The notes: generated from the sequence alone by a model not told the origin. Positions 1-9,578 are shown, counted from the stretch's first letter. The stretch is 64,000 bases of DNA from CAZSHX01 sp964606895 (GCA_964606895.1 CAZSHX010000017.1:3628-67627), one strand, 5' to 3'. Numbers and translations: made by a program.

Positions 1-1570
1 AAAGTTCCTGATGGAATACATTATCAAACGGACCATACCCGCCGGCATCACTATGAAGATAGCAAGTACCACTCATAGAAGCACTAAGCATAACCGGAAT
101 CATAGCCTTAAGTCCGCCAAAAGTTCGTGCAACATCACCGCATAAGGGGTAAGCCCCAAATCTCTGAATGCCGGCCCAGCCGGCTCTTGTCATAAAGAAC
201 GGTCTTTGGTCGGGGAAATCTTTCTTGTAGCCAACATAAAGCATTTCAAGCCACAAGTTTGAATAGATATTATGTATTTGAATTGGAGTTTTACCGTTGG
301 AATATAATGCTGTAGTGTTTTCACAATCCGGCTCGCCACCGTCACACCACCATCCGCCAATATTCTCTTCCGAACGAGTCTTATATTTGCTCCAGAACCA
401 ATCTACGGCTTCACGCTTAGTTAAATCGAGCAAAAGGAAACCCGGAGTGTTCTGAAGATCAACCAGTAAAGGCTTACCTGAAGAATCACCCGCATATAGT
501 TTTTTATCTATTGCTTCCTTAAAGTTATTTAGGTTGGCGGCGACGTATGGTTCTGATATCAGAACAGTATTTATTCCTTTATCTTTTAAATTATTAATAA
601 GTCCGATGGGGTCAGGAAAATTATTTTTATTCCATTCGAAACTACTCATTTCATTAACACTGCCGAACCATGACATATCCATAACTACGCCATCAATCGG
701 AAATTCTTCATCAATCATTCTATCCATGATACCATTTAATTCTTTGTCATCATAATAATATGCACGAGATTGGATATATCCTAAAGCCCATCTTGGAGGT
801 AAAGGCTGTTTTCCTGTTAAATCAGTATATTTGTTAAAAATGTCTGAAAAAGAACTACCTGCTATGATATAGGTCGAAAACTTATTTGAAATTGCAGTAA
901 ACTCAATTACATCTTTGAAGCGAACATCAATAGTAAGGATGCTATAACCGGAATTATCAAATAAAACTCCATAGTTTCCGGAAGAGATAATAAATGGAAC
1001 ATTCAAATTGAGACAATTAGGATATCCCCATTCATACCCCCATCTATTAGCATTGAACATTGTAACTCCGCCGTTTCTTTTATTAATTGGCAAAGCCCGT
1101 TCGCCCTGTCCGTAAATGCTTTCATTTGAATCAATTTTAAAAGACACACCTGAGTAATTGTACGGAGCAAATCTGAAAAAATTATTAATTGTATCTTTCA
1201 GGAATAATTTTCCATCCCTGAAATAGCTCAGTTTTAAAGGTGACTTATTTATTTTGATTGTAACACTATCGGTGGCATATTCGAGGTAATCACCCTTATT
1301 TAAGAAATTAATTTTTAATTGAAATGGTTTTAAAATAACAGAATACGAAGTGTCGTTATTTGTAATAAAGTCATCATGCATTGCAATTTTGATAATATCT
1401 TCAGTGAATGCCTGAATCTCAATTACGCCGTTTTCGCAATTAAGCAATAGAACGTTGTTTGAATAGCTATAACTTTTGACATTTTGAGTATTGTAAGAAA
1501 TATCTGATTGGGCAATAACTGACAAAGTGGAAAATGTAAACATCATCAAACATAACAAATTAGTCTTCAT
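1..1570 (-). CDS. GH31-family alpha-glycosidase, secreted (C-terminus beyond window)
   Basis: The frame is open from an ATG at 1570 to the window edge (about 523 codons), so the 3' end is missing. It begins with a signal peptide ending near the motif VIAQSD. The GH31 barrel is clear: GGWWCDGGEPD carries the likely nucleophile D410, WAGIQRFGAYPLCGD carries the likely acid/base D479, and HSDAGGYGPFD follows. Family members hydrolyse alpha-glucosidic or alpha-xylosidic bonds. The signal peptide implies action in the periplasm or outside the cell. The exact substrate cannot be read from the sequence. A weak purine-rich ribosome site precedes the ATG. Family assignment is strong and specificity is open. 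Confidence 0.9.
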   Translation of the reverse strand, partial: MKTNLLCLMMFTFSTLSVIAQSDISYNTQNVKSYSYSNNVLLLNCENGVIEIQAFTEDIIKIAMHDDFITNNDTSYSVILKPFQLKINFLNKGDYLEYATDSVTIKINKSPLKLSYFRDGKLFLKDTINNFFRFAPYNYSGVSFKIDSNESIYGQGERALPINKRNGGVTMFNANRWGYEWGYPNCLNLNVPFIISSGNYGVLFDNSGYSILTIDVRFKDVIEFTAISNKFSTYIIAGSSFSDIFNKYTDLTGKQPLPPRWALGYIQSRAYYYDDKELNGIMDRMIDEEFPIDGVVMDMSWFGSVNEMSSFEWNKNNFPDPIGLINNLKDKGINTVLISEPYVAANLNNFKEAIDKKLYAGDSSGKPLLVDLQNTPGFLLLDLTKREAVDWFWSKYKTRSEENIGGWWCDGGEPDCENTTALYSNGKTPIQIHNIYSNLWLEMLYVGYKKDFPDQRPFFMTRAGWAGIQRFGAYPLCGDVARTFGGLKAMIPVMLSASMSGTCYLHSDAGGYGPFDNVFHQEL

Positions 1571-1741
1571 AATATTCTCTCGAAACAATATAATTGATAA
1601 ACATATTCTAATAAATATTTCAATGACTTCAGGTCACTACTGAATATTCAGAATGAGAATTTGCCAAAACACTAAAGTCTCCAAATTGTTAGATATGACA
1701 AAAACTTAAAATTGAATATTTTCAAGAATTTTTTATAATTC

Positions 1742-2218
1742 TTACCTTTGAATTCTCATATAGCCGTCACCCATAATTTTATCTTTGATTTTAGGAGCAA
1801 TCTCGTTTGCCCATTTAGCGGCTAACTGCCAGCATTCATTTGAAGCCGCCGGAATAGTTAAAATGAATTTCTTGCCGGCATCTGAAGCCATAAATTTATT
1901 AATTTCGATTATTTCTTTATTTGTGAATGCTTTATGATAGACATCAACCATTTGGTTAATAAGTGTATCGGGATTGACAGACTTTTTTAATGCATCCCAA
2001 TAGGTCAACGGAGCCGCGGCAATAGCAGTTTGATAGGGCTGAATAATATTCTCAACAACATTTTTTGGCATTTCGTCAGCTTTAACATGATTCATAAACT
2101 TCAGAATATTCTCCCTTTTTTCTTTGGTTAAAACTTCGGTAGTATTTTCCTGAGCATTAGCCAAAAAAACAAACGATAACAAAAAAATCATTCCGATTAC
2201 AGCATTTTTAGTGTACAT
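1742..2218 (-). CDS. Small exported protein, DUF2059-like
   Basis: This encodes 158 residues from the ATG at 2218, which has GGAG a few bases upstream. A longer frame reaching 2266 has no comparable ribosome site. Residues 1-23 form a signal peptide ending in FLANAQ. The mature part is helical and contains ITNKFM-like text (INKFMASDAGKKFI) resembling the end of DUF2059, where 'F..S..G.K' is typical. DUF2059 proteins are small periplasmic proteins without a defined biochemical role. The gene lies between the GH31 gene and the divergent M24 peptidase and shows no clear operon partner. The family call is from pattern only. Confidence 0.6.
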   Translation of the reverse strand: MYTKNAVIGMIFLLSFVFLANAQENTTEVLTKEKRENILKFMNHVKADEMPKNVVENIIQPYQTAIAAAPLTYWDALKKSVNPDTLINQMVDVYHKAFTNKEIIEINKFMASDAGKKFILTIPAASNECWQLAAKWANEIAPKIKDKIMGDGYMRIQR

Positions 2219-2397
2219 TTTCAATCTCCATAAATATATTTTCAAATTTCTTTCAATTACTTTCAATAATATAAAGAAATTCTTTTTATTTTCAATATGA
2301 TTTTCTTATCTTTAACATTTTATATTTATAATGATATATTAATAATAATTAATTTTGAAAAATTGGGTATAATTTATTAAATTTTTAGGAGAAGAAC

Positions 2398-3585
2398 ATG
2401 AATTTAGAAGCAATTCAACAAGCATTGAGAACTGCCGGAATGGACGGCTGGCTTTTCTACGATTTTCATAATCGTGATGCTATTGCCGCAAGAATATTAA
2501 ATATGGATACTAAACGTTTTGCATCGCGCCGCTGGTACTATTTTATTCCGGCAAACGGCGAGCCGCAAAAACTTGTTCACAGAATTGAACCATGGAGATG
2601 CGACCATCTTCCCGGCAAAAAGCACGTCTATCTCCCGTGGCAGCAACAGCATGAATTGCTCAGAGGAATGCTCGAAGGTTCAAAAAAAGTTGCTATGCAA
2701 TATTCTCCGAAAAATGCAATTCCTTACGTTTCAATAATTGATGGCGGTACTTGCGAATTGGTAACGAGTTTTGGCGTTGAAATCGTGTCGAGTGCAGATT
2801 TGGTTAGTCAGTTCGAATCCCATCTTTCGATGGATGACCTGCAAAGCCATATCGAAGCGAGTAAAGTAATGCAAATGGTGAAAGACGAAGCATTCAAAGA
2901 AATTGCAAGACTTGTTAAATCGGGCAACAATCCTACAGAGTATGAAATACACAGATTTATGCTTGATATCATGGCAAAAAATGAGATGCAATGCGATGAC
3001 GGACCAATTGTGGCAGTTAATGAACACGCCGCAGACCCGCATTTTGAACCCACAATTGAAAACTCCCACAAAATCAAAGAAGGCGATTTGGTACTTATTG
3101 ATTTATGGGCAAAGAAAAACAAACCCGGAAGCATTTATTATGACATAACATGGATGGGTTTTGTCGGAACCGAAGTTCCTGAAAAAATTGAAAAAATATT
3201 TCAGATTGGACGTACAGCCCGTGATACCGCAGTGAATTTTGTAAGAAACAGATTTGCAAAAAATCAGCCGGTTTATGGTTGGGAAGTTGATGATGCCTGC
3301 CGCAAAGTGATTATTGATGCAGGATTGGGCGATTATTTCACCCACCGTACCGGTCACAACATCGGCGAAGAAGTTCATGGAAACGGTGTCCACATTGACA
3401 ATCTTGAAACCAAGGATGAAAGACTTATTATCCCCGGCACATGTTTTTCAATTGAACCAGGTATTTACATTGAGCATGAAAAAATCGGTTTCCGTACCGA
3501 AATTGATGTTTTCGTAACCGACGAAGGTAAGGTTGAAGTTTTCGGAGCAATTCAGGAAACAATGATACCAATTTTAAATTTATAA
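2398..3585 (+). CDS. M24-family metallopeptidase (Xaa-Pro aminopeptidase type)
   Basis: A 395-residue cytoplasmic protein with a good ribosome site (AGGAG) before the ATG. The N-terminal half is the creatinase-like regulatory domain and the C-terminal half the pita-bread fold. All five expected metal ligands are visible: D235 (LIDLWAK), D249 (YYDITW), H320 (RTGHNIG), E353 (SIEPGIY) and E368 (FRTEIDV). Family members remove an N-terminal residue preceding proline, or cleave Xaa-Pro dipeptides. It starts a run of plus-strand genes for peptide uptake and breakdown (POT, PepT, OPT), which fits a role in using imported peptides. Aminopeptidase P versus prolidase cannot be separated from sequence alone. 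Confidence 0.88.
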   Translation: MNLEAIQQALRTAGMDGWLFYDFHNRDAIAARILNMDTKRFASRRWYYFIPANGEPQKLVHRIEPWRCDHLPGKKHVYLPWQQQHELLRGMLEGSKKVAMQYSPKNAIPYVSIIDGGTCELVTSFGVEIVSSADLVSQFESHLSMDDLQSHIEASKVMQMVKDEAFKEIARLVKSGNNPTEYEIHRFMLDIMAKNEMQCDDGPIVAVNEHAADPHFEPTIENSHKIKEGDLVLIDLWAKKNKPGSIYYDITWMGFVGTEVPEKIEKIFQIGRTARDTAVNFVRNRFAKNQPVYGWEVDDACRKVIIDAGLGDYFTHRTGHNIGEEVHGNGVHIDNLETKDERLIIPGTCFSIEPGIYIEHEKIGFRTEIDVFVTDEGKVEVFGAIQETMIPILNL

Positions 3586-3600
3586 AAAGAAAACTACATT

Positions 3601-4017
3601 ATGGACTTAATAACAATTGCCAAATTTTCTGAGACTTTTGAAGCTAACATCGTTAAGGGCAGACTCGAAGAGGAAGGCATAGAATGCTTACTTCAAAACG
3701 AATTAATTGTTAATACTATCTGGATGTCATCCGATGCTGTCGGTGGAATTAAACTCAAAGTAAATCCGAGTGATGTCCAGCGGGCAAAAGAAATCCTGAA
3801 TCTTGATATGGATTTCGATGAAGCTGAAGAATTCATTCCCAACGGTTCGGAAGAAGGCAATGCTTTTATTTGTCCGGTTTGTGGTTCAAAATCGGTTATA
3901 GAGACTGTTCGACCCAAATTACTGCAATTTTTAATCGGGCTGTTATTTGCCGTTTCGGCAAAATCCGAAAGCCAGAAATACAATTGCACAAGCTGTAGAC
4001 ATAAATGGAAAAATTAA
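3601..4017 (+). CDS. DUF2007 protein with C-terminal zinc ribbon
   Basis: A 138-residue protein starting 15 bases after the M24 stop, so probably co-transcribed. Residues 1-68 match the DUF2007 pattern (putative signal-transducing fold, 'F....EA..vkg.LE..GI...l.ne'). Residues 91-94 (CPVCG) and 129-132 (CTSC) make two CxxC knuckles of a zinc ribbon, with a hydrophobic stretch near 108-120 between them. DUF2007 proteins have no settled function; they resemble small ligand- or protein-binding domains. Its position between a peptidase and a peptide transporter may be incidental. The fold call is good; any role is unknown. Confidence 0.75.
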   Translation: MDLITIAKFSETFEANIVKGRLEEEGIECLLQNELIVNTIWMSSDAVGGIKLKVNPSDVQRAKEILNLDMDFDEAEEFIPNGSEEGNAFICPVCGSKSVIETVRPKLLQFLIGLLFAVSAKSESQKYNCTSCRHKWKN

Positions 4018-4056
4018 GTTTTTCATAAATTTATTTAATTAAAAAAAGGAACAAAT

Positions 4057-5715
4057 ATGTTTAATGGACATCCCAAAGGTTTATTTGTAGCGTTCTTCTC
4101 GAACATGGGAGAACGATTTGGTTTTTACACGATGTATGCAATTTTTGTGCTTTACATTCAGGCTAAGTTCGGTTTTGACCCCAAAACCACAGGCATTATC
4201 TGGAGTGTATTTTTGTTTGGTGTGTATTTTCTGCCTCTTGTCGGCGGTATTGTTGCCGATAGATTTTTAGGCTACAGCAAAACTATTACAATAGGAATCA
4301 TCACTCTGTTTGTTGGCTACGCATTATTGTTTATCCCGGGTATGGGATTTACAATGATTATTGCCGCATTAGCCACAATCGCAGTAGGTACAGGATTTTT
4401 CAAAGGAAATCTTCAGGCTTTGGTCGGCAATATGTACGACGACCCGAAATACGGTAAGATGAGAGATAGTGCATTCAGTATTTTTTATATGGGTATTAAC
4501 ATCGGTGCATTCTTTGCACCTCATGCCGCAAACTGGATGAACAGAATGATTTTAGCCAAACACGGATTTACTTATAACCAGGAAATACCATCCATTGCTC
4601 ACAAGTTCTTAAACGGAGATGTTACTGTTGCCGACAAATTGCATCAGTTAGCCTTAACCCAATCGTCAGCGGTAACAGATTTGACACTGTTTTGCAATAA
4701 CTATATATCTGCATTAAGCGAATCCTACAATTATGCTTTTGGTATTGCTGCCTTGAGTATGATAGTTTCAATGTTAATTTTCTTATTCTTCAGATCATAT
4801 TACAAACATGCCGATGTTACCGCATCTCAGAAAGTCAGACCAACAGATTCGAAAATGGTTATTTCTGAACTAACTCCAAAGCAGACAAAAGAAAGAATCT
4901 TGGCTTTGATTTTGGTATTCTTTGTAGTTATTTTCTTCTGGATGTCATTCCATCAGAACGGACTATCAATTACCTGGTTTGCCCGTGACTTTACTGCAAG
5001 CATAGTTAGTGCCGAACTGAATATATTTTTCAATTTATACTCTGTTCTTTCTTTGTCAGCCGCTATCATTGGTTTGGTTATGATTTTCAATACATCAAAG
5101 AAAGCTACAAAAGGAATTGGCGGGATTTTAACATTTGTCGGTATCGCTGTCACTTACCTTTTATATACAGGTTTTGACCCTACAAACAAAATATTACCTC
5201 AGGAATTCCAGCAGTTCAATCCCTTATACATTGTAATATTCACTCCTGTTGTTCTTTCGATATTTGCCGCAATGGCAAAAAGAGGGAAAGAGCCATCAGC
5301 TCCGAGAAAAATCGGTATAGGTATGCTGATCACTGCCGGTGCGTTTATCCTTCTGGCTATAGCCTCATCAGGACTTGAAACTCCAAGTGCATTAAAAGGC
5401 GGAGTATCCGGTTTCCCTGTCTCTCCGTTGTGGTTGATTATCATGTATTTTGTATTAACGATTGCAGAACTATTTTTAAGTCCAATGGGAATTTCTTTTG
5501 TTTCAAAAGTTGCCCCACCGAAATACAAGGGCTTGATGCAGGGCGGCTGGTTTGCGGCAACATCTATAGGAAACTTGCTGGTTGGAGTAATGGGAATATT
5601 TTGGGAAGTTGTTTCTCTTCAGGTATTTTGGCTGATATTGTCGGCTTCGTGCCTGATGTCAGCGGCTTTTATTTTCTTTGTTTTAAAGAAACTCGAAAAA
5701 GTAACTACGTTTTAG
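4057..5715 (+). CDS. POT/PTR2-family proton-dependent peptide transporter
   Basis: A 552-residue inner-membrane protein with 12-14 hydrophobic helices. Signature text includes MGERFGFYTMY in helix 1 (the family's E-x-x-E-R region), GVYFLPLVGGIVADRFLGY for the PTR2 signature, and FYMGINIGAF. POT proteins import di- and tripeptides with protons. AAAAAAGGA precedes the ATG. It lies directly upstream of peptidase T, which cleaves tripeptides, so transport and breakdown are adjacent. An 11-bp terminator follows the stop. A substrate other than peptides, such as nitrate, is possible in the family but unlikely given the neighbours. Confidence 0.9.
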   Translation: MFNGHPKGLFVAFFSNMGERFGFYTMYAIFVLYIQAKFGFDPKTTGIIWSVFLFGVYFLPLVGGIVADRFLGYSKTITIGIITLFVGYALLFIPGMGFTMIIAALATIAVGTGFFKGNLQALVGNMYDDPKYGKMRDSAFSIFYMGINIGAFFAPHAANWMNRMILAKHGFTYNQEIPSIAHKFLNGDVTVADKLHQLALTQSSAVTDLTLFCNNYISALSESYNYAFGIAALSMIVSMLIFLFFRSYYKHADVTASQKVRPTDSKMVISELTPKQTKERILALILVFFVVIFFWMSFHQNGLSITWFARDFTASIVSAELNIFFNLYSVLSLSAAIIGLVMIFNTSKKATKGIGGILTFVGIAVTYLLYTGFDPTNKILPQEFQQFNPLYIVIFTPVVLSIFAAMAKRGKEPSAPRKIGIGMLITAGAFILLAIASSGLETPSALKGGVSGFPVSPLWLIIMYFVLTIAELFLSPMGISFVSKVAPPKYKGLMQGGWFAATSIGNLLVGVMGIFWEVVSLQVFWLILSASCLMSAAFIFFVLKKLEKVTTF

Positions 5716-5727
5716 TCAAACTTATTT

Positions 5728-5765
5728 AATCGCCGTTATAAATCGGTAACGGCGATTTATTTATT
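5728..5765 (+). terminator. Rho-independent terminator after the POT gene
   Basis: A perfect 11-bp inverted repeat (AATCGCCGTTA at 5728-5738 and its complement at 5747-5757) with an 8-nt loop is followed by TATTTATTAT. It lies 13 bases after the POT stop and 33 before pepT, so pepT may have its own promoter or depend on readthrough. Confidence 0.75.
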
Positions 5766-5797
5766 ATAAATTCAGTATTTTTATTAAAGGTCTCAAA

Positions 5798-7048
5798 ATG
5801 AAAGAAACAGTTTTAGAAAAATTATTAAGATATGTTAAAATTGATACTCAATCCAGTGAAGATTCAGAAACATATCCAAGCACGATGAAGCAATTCGATC
5901 TTGCAAATTTACTCCTCAAAGAGCTTCACGAATTAGGTATTGCAAATGCCGCTATTGATGAATATTGCTATGTTATGGCAACTATTCCATCAAATATTCC
6001 GCAGAATCATCCTGCTTATGGAAAAGTTCCTGCTGTTGGGTTTGTTGCACACGTTGACACATCACCCGAAGTATCGGGCGAAAACGTCAAACCACAGATT
6101 ATTCAGTATCAGGGCGGTGATATTGTGCTACCGGCAAATACTTCAATTGTTATAAGGGAATCAGAAAATCCCGGTTTGAAAAAATGTATTGGTCACACAA
6201 TAGTAACAACCGACGGAACAACACTTCTCGGTTCGGATGATAAATCGGGTGTAGCCGCTATTATGACATTGGCTCAAACATTGGTTTCAAATCCTGATAT
6301 TCTGCATGGCGATATTAAAATCGGTTTCACCCCTGACGAAGAAGTCGGTGCAGGCACTAAATTCTTCGATTTGGAAAAATTCGGTGCTAAATATGCTTAT
6401 ACTGTTGACGGAGATTTGCCCGGTGAACTGAATAAAGAAACATTCAGTGCCCATCAGGCAACAGTTACAGTTATCGGCAGAGATATTCATCCCGGTGCGG
6501 CTAAGGATATAATGGTTAATTCAATTCGCGTTATGTCGGAAATTATTTCTCTTATGCCCAAGAACATGGCTCCCGAAACCACTGAAGGTTACGAACCATA
6601 TCTCCATCCTTATGTTTTCGAAGGAAGTATTGCAAAAACTACTCTCAAAATCTTATTCCGCGATTTCAAAACTGAAAAGCTTGAAGATTTGAAAAAAATC
6701 ATGGAGAAGATTATTGTTCAGGTTCAGGAAACATTCCCAAGAGCACAGATTACGATGGAGGTTAAAGAACAATATTTCAATATGCACGACGAACTTGCCA
6801 AACATCCGATAGTTCTTGATTGTTTGTGGACAGCGGCTGTTAATTCCGGAGTCGAGCCTTTCTGGCATCCTATTCGCGGCGGCACAGACGGTTCAAAATT
6901 GACCGAAAAGGGTTTGCCTACTCCGAATATCTATACCGGCGGTCAAAACTTCCACAGCCCTACCGAATGGGTTTCGGTTGACTTTCTGAACAAAGCAGTT
7001 GATACTTTAGTTAACCTTGTTCAGGTTTATGTTGAAAAATTTAAATAA
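5798..7048 (+). CDS. pepT: Peptidase T (tripeptide aminopeptidase, M20B)
   Basis: A 416-residue zinc aminopeptidase, close to the usual PepT length. The expected metal and catalytic residues are in place: H85 (GFVAHVDTS), D147 (LLGSDDKSG), E181/E182 (TPDEEVGAG), D204 (YTVDGD) and H386 (GGQNFHSPTEW). The motif GTDGS near 362 is also typical. PepT removes the N-terminal residue from tripeptides in the cytoplasm. It sits between two peptide transporters (POT and OPT), which supports a joint role in peptide nutrition. The start follows a purine-rich stretch (TAAAGGTCT). High confidence. Confidence 0.93.
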   Translation: MKETVLEKLLRYVKIDTQSSEDSETYPSTMKQFDLANLLLKELHELGIANAAIDEYCYVMATIPSNIPQNHPAYGKVPAVGFVAHVDTSPEVSGENVKPQIIQYQGGDIVLPANTSIVIRESENPGLKKCIGHTIVTTDGTTLLGSDDKSGVAAIMTLAQTLVSNPDILHGDIKIGFTPDEEVGAGTKFFDLEKFGAKYAYTVDGDLPGELNKETFSAHQATVTVIGRDIHPGAAKDIMVNSIRVMSEIISLMPKNMAPETTEGYEPYLHPYVFEGSIAKTTLKILFRDFKTEKLEDLKKIMEKIIVQVQETFPRAQITMEVKEQYFNMHDELAKHPIVLDCLWTAAVNSGVEPFWHPIRGGTDGSKLTEKGLPTPNIYTGGQNFHSPTEWVSVDFLNKAVDTLVNLVQVYVEKFK

Positions 7049-7081
7049 TGATTATAAATTGAAAACAAACAGGAGATTTTG

Positions 7082-9094
7082 ATGGATCATTCAACAAACG
7101 CAACAAACAATTTACCTGAAAATGCGTATCGCGAGCTGAAGCAAGGCGAAATTTACCGACCTGTAATGTCTCCGGAATATAAATTCCCGGAAGTTACAAC
7201 TTGGTCGGTTGCCTGGGGTTTGGTTATGGCAATTGTATTTTCAGCCGCCGCCGCCTATTCCGGACTAAAAATCGGGCAGGTTATGGAAGCGGCTATTCCG
7301 ATTTCAATTCTTGCAGTTGGAATTTCTACAGCATTTAAAACCCGCAAATCCTTGGGTCAAAATGTGATTATCCAGTCCATCGGTTCAAGTTCCGGTGTGA
7401 TTGTAGCCGGTGCAGTTTTCACAATTCCGGCACTTTATATTTTGAAATTGGATGTAAACTTTTTCCAGATTTTCTTTGCCGCACTTTTGGGCGGTTTCCT
7501 TGGAATATTATTCCTGATACCATTTAGAAAATATTTCGTAAAAGATATGCACGGGAAGTTCCCATTCCCCGAAGCTACTGCTACTACAGAAATCCTTATT
7601 ACAGGAGAAAAAGGCGGCAAACAAGCCGGAATACTTGTTGTAACAGGTTTAATCGGCGGTCTTTACGACTTTATGTTTTCATCGCTTCACTTGTTCAAAG
7701 AAACTTTTACCTCAACAGTTTTTTCTGCCGGACAGTGGGCGGCTGTAAAAGGTAAGATGCTCTTCCAGATGAATGTAAGTGCAATGATTTTCGGTTTTGG
7801 CTACTTAATCGGATTGAGATTTGCAACTATCATCACTGTAGGTTCTTTATTGTCATGGTTCGTATTTGTTCCGCTTATTAATCAAATAGGCTGGATAACT
7901 GCCGTAAACGGAGTTAATCCGTTCGATGCAATGTCTGCTCAGGATATTTTCTCGAAATTTGTAAGACCTATCGGTATCGGTGCAATTGCAATGGCAGGTA
8001 TCATCGGTATCCTTAAATCTTCAAAAGTAATAGGAAGTGCTTTTTCGCTTGCCGTTACCGGAATTTTCGGGAAATCAAAAGTAAAGCCGGGCGACGACCT
8101 CAGAACGCAAAAAGATATTAAAATGACTTTTGTAATCATGTTTATTTTATTGACAATAGTTGCAATTTTTGTTTTCTTATTGGTTGGTGTTAATATCAGC
8201 TTCATGCAGGCTGTTGTAGCATTATTAACCATAGTAATAATTGCTTTCTTATTCACCACGGTTGCCGCCAATGCAATTGCAATCGTTGGAAGTAATCCTG
8301 TGTCCGGTATGACTTTGATGACTTTGATTCTGTCGTCATTCATTCTGGTTCAGGTTGGTCTATCGGGCAGAGAAGGTATTCTTGCCGCTTTGATTATCGG
8401 TGGTATAGTTTGCACTGCCCTATCAATGGCAGGTGGATTTATCACAGATTTGAAAGTTGGTTACTGGCTTGGTACAACACCAATTAAACAGGAATCTTGG
8501 AAATTTTTAGGCACTTTGGTTTCTGCCGCAACTGTCGGTTTGGTAATTTATATTTTGAGCCAATCCTACGGTTTCGTAAAAACACCTCTAACACCCGACC
8601 CATTGGTTGCCCCGCAGGCTAATGCAATGGCGGCAGTAATTCAGCCTTTGATGTCTCCCGGTGCCACAATCAACTGGATGCTTTATTTGGTTGGTGCAGT
8701 GATGGCAGTATTGGTTAACTGGCTGGGAATTTCTCCTTTAGCTTTTGCATTAGGTATGTATTTGCCTTTGCCATTGAATACTCCTCTGATTGTCGGCGGT
8801 TTAGTCAATTGGTTTGTTAACAAGAGTTCTAAGGACGAAAAAATGGCGAATGCCCGAAATCAAAGAGGAACCCTGATAGCTTCCGGATTTATGGCAGGTG
8901 CATCAATCTTTGGAGTTATCGGTGCTTTGCTTCTCTTCTTCAAGATTGGGAATACCAGACTTTCTGACTACATTCAGATTGTTACTCCCGCCTGGAGCGA
9001 AAGCTGGGGAGCCGAAGTTCTGGCAATTTTCATGTTTTGTGCTTTAGTGGGTTACTTTATTTGGGAATCACTCAGAGCAAAAATAGAAGATTAA
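7082..9094 (+). CDS. OPT-family oligopeptide transporter
   Basis: A 670-residue polytopic inner-membrane protein. The ATG at 7082 is chosen over an upstream in-frame TTG at 7079 because AGGAG ends 6 bases before it. Helix 1 contains AAAYSGLKIGQVMEAAIPIS, and the family motif HGKFPFPEATATTEIL follows near residue 160. OPT transporters of bacteria import oligopeptides or metal-chelate peptides. It closes the peptide-use block. The next 220 bases hold an imperfect long hairpin rather than a gene. Substrate (peptide versus metal-peptide complex) is not determined by the sequence. Confidence 0.9.
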   Translation: MDHSTNATNNLPENAYRELKQGEIYRPVMSPEYKFPEVTTWSVAWGLVMAIVFSAAAAYSGLKIGQVMEAAIPISILAVGISTAFKTRKSLGQNVIIQSIGSSSGVIVAGAVFTIPALYILKLDVNFFQIFFAALLGGFLGILFLIPFRKYFVKDMHGKFPFPEATATTEILITGEKGGKQAGILVVTGLIGGLYDFMFSSLHLFKETFTSTVFSAGQWAAVKGKMLFQMNVSAMIFGFGYLIGLRFATIITVGSLLSWFVFVPLINQIGWITAVNGVNPFDAMSAQDIFSKFVRPIGIGAIAMAGIIGILKSSKVIGSAFSLAVTGIFGKSKVKPGDDLRTQKDIKMTFVIMFILLTIVAIFVFLLVGVNISFMQAVVALLTIVIIAFLFTTVAANAIAIVGSNPVSGMTLMTLILSSFILVQVGLSGREGILAALIIGGIVCTALSMAGGFITDLKVGYWLGTTPIKQESWKFLGTLVSAATVGLVIYILSQSYGFVKTPLTPDPLVAPQANAMAAVIQPLMSPGATINWMLYLVGAVMAVLVNWLGISPLAFALGMYLPLPLNTPLIVGGLVNWFVNKSSKDEKMANARNQRGTLIASGFMAGASIFGVIGALLLFFKIGNTRLSDYIQIVTPAWSESWGAEVLAIFMFCALVGYFIWESLRAKIED

Positions 9095-9115
9095 GTATTG
9101 AATTGTAATATTATG

Positions 9116-9218
9116 TCTGAATCACGGATTAAAGGGATTTTGGAATCTCATTGATGGAAGAAAAGAAAATTCTCTGAAATCAATGACATTTTTTAATCAA
9201 ATAAATCTGCGATTCAGG
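9116..9218. repeat. Imperfect 40-bp inverted repeat, possible decayed miniature element
   Basis: Arms at 9116-9155 and 9179-9218 match at 28 of 40 positions by hand alignment, with both outer ends (CTGAATC) and both inner ends (TCATTGAT) well conserved and a 23-nt loop. The outer part (from 9119, GAATCACGGATTAAAGGGAT) resembles 40305-40330. It may be a decayed mobile hairpin or serve as a terminator for the OPT gene. Confidence 0.5.
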
Positions 9219-9318
9219 CATCTATACATCTTTAGATTTATATTCAGACATCAGTTTAATACAACTGAATTTTGAATTTAAGAAATTGACTATAAAAATA
9301 ATTGAAGCGGCTGAAATT

Positions 9319-9480
9319 ATGATAACTATCGAAAAAGAAAGAGTTATACTTCCAAGAAAGACTTGGGACAGATTAAGAAATGATGAATATTTTGAGGAGT
9401 TTATTCAAAACATCCTTGATACAGAAACTTTATTGGATGCAATGGATAATAATAACGAATTTATTAATATAAGAGAATAA
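9319..9480 (+). CDS. Small protein resembling a type II antitoxin
   Basis: A 53-residue frame from an ATG at 9319; an in-frame TTG at 9286 would add 11 residues. The text ERVILPRKTWDRLRND, then a helical acidic middle and an ending EFINIRE, resembles short RelB-like antitoxins of the 'P...y..l...ee..e.fi.l.e' pattern. A fragment resembling the start of a RelE/ParE toxin follows in another frame. There is no strong ribosome site. The identification rests on general shape only; it could be an unrelated short frame or a leftover of a decayed module. Confidence 0.4.
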   Translation: MITIEKERVILPRKTWDRLRNDEYFEEFIQNILDTETLLDAMDNNNEFINIRE

Positions 9481-9577
9481 GACAGACATCGACAAGAAAA
9501 CTAAATATAAAGTTCTTGTCAATAAGAGAACAAGAGAATTTCTTAATCATTTATACTACAATTTGAAAGAAATTTAA
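9473..9577 (+). pseudogene. Possible truncated RelE/ParE-type toxin fragment
   Basis: A frame without a start codon reads KYKVLVNKRTREFLNHL, which looks like the first strand and helix of RelE/ParE toxins, and then stops at 9575-9577. The usual remaining residues are absent. Its last bases (CTACAATTTGAAAGAAAT) belong to the upstream part of the duplicated lipoprotein unit, so the duplication or insertion may have cut the toxin gene. Evidence is weak. Confidence 0.3.
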
Positions 9578-9578
9578 A

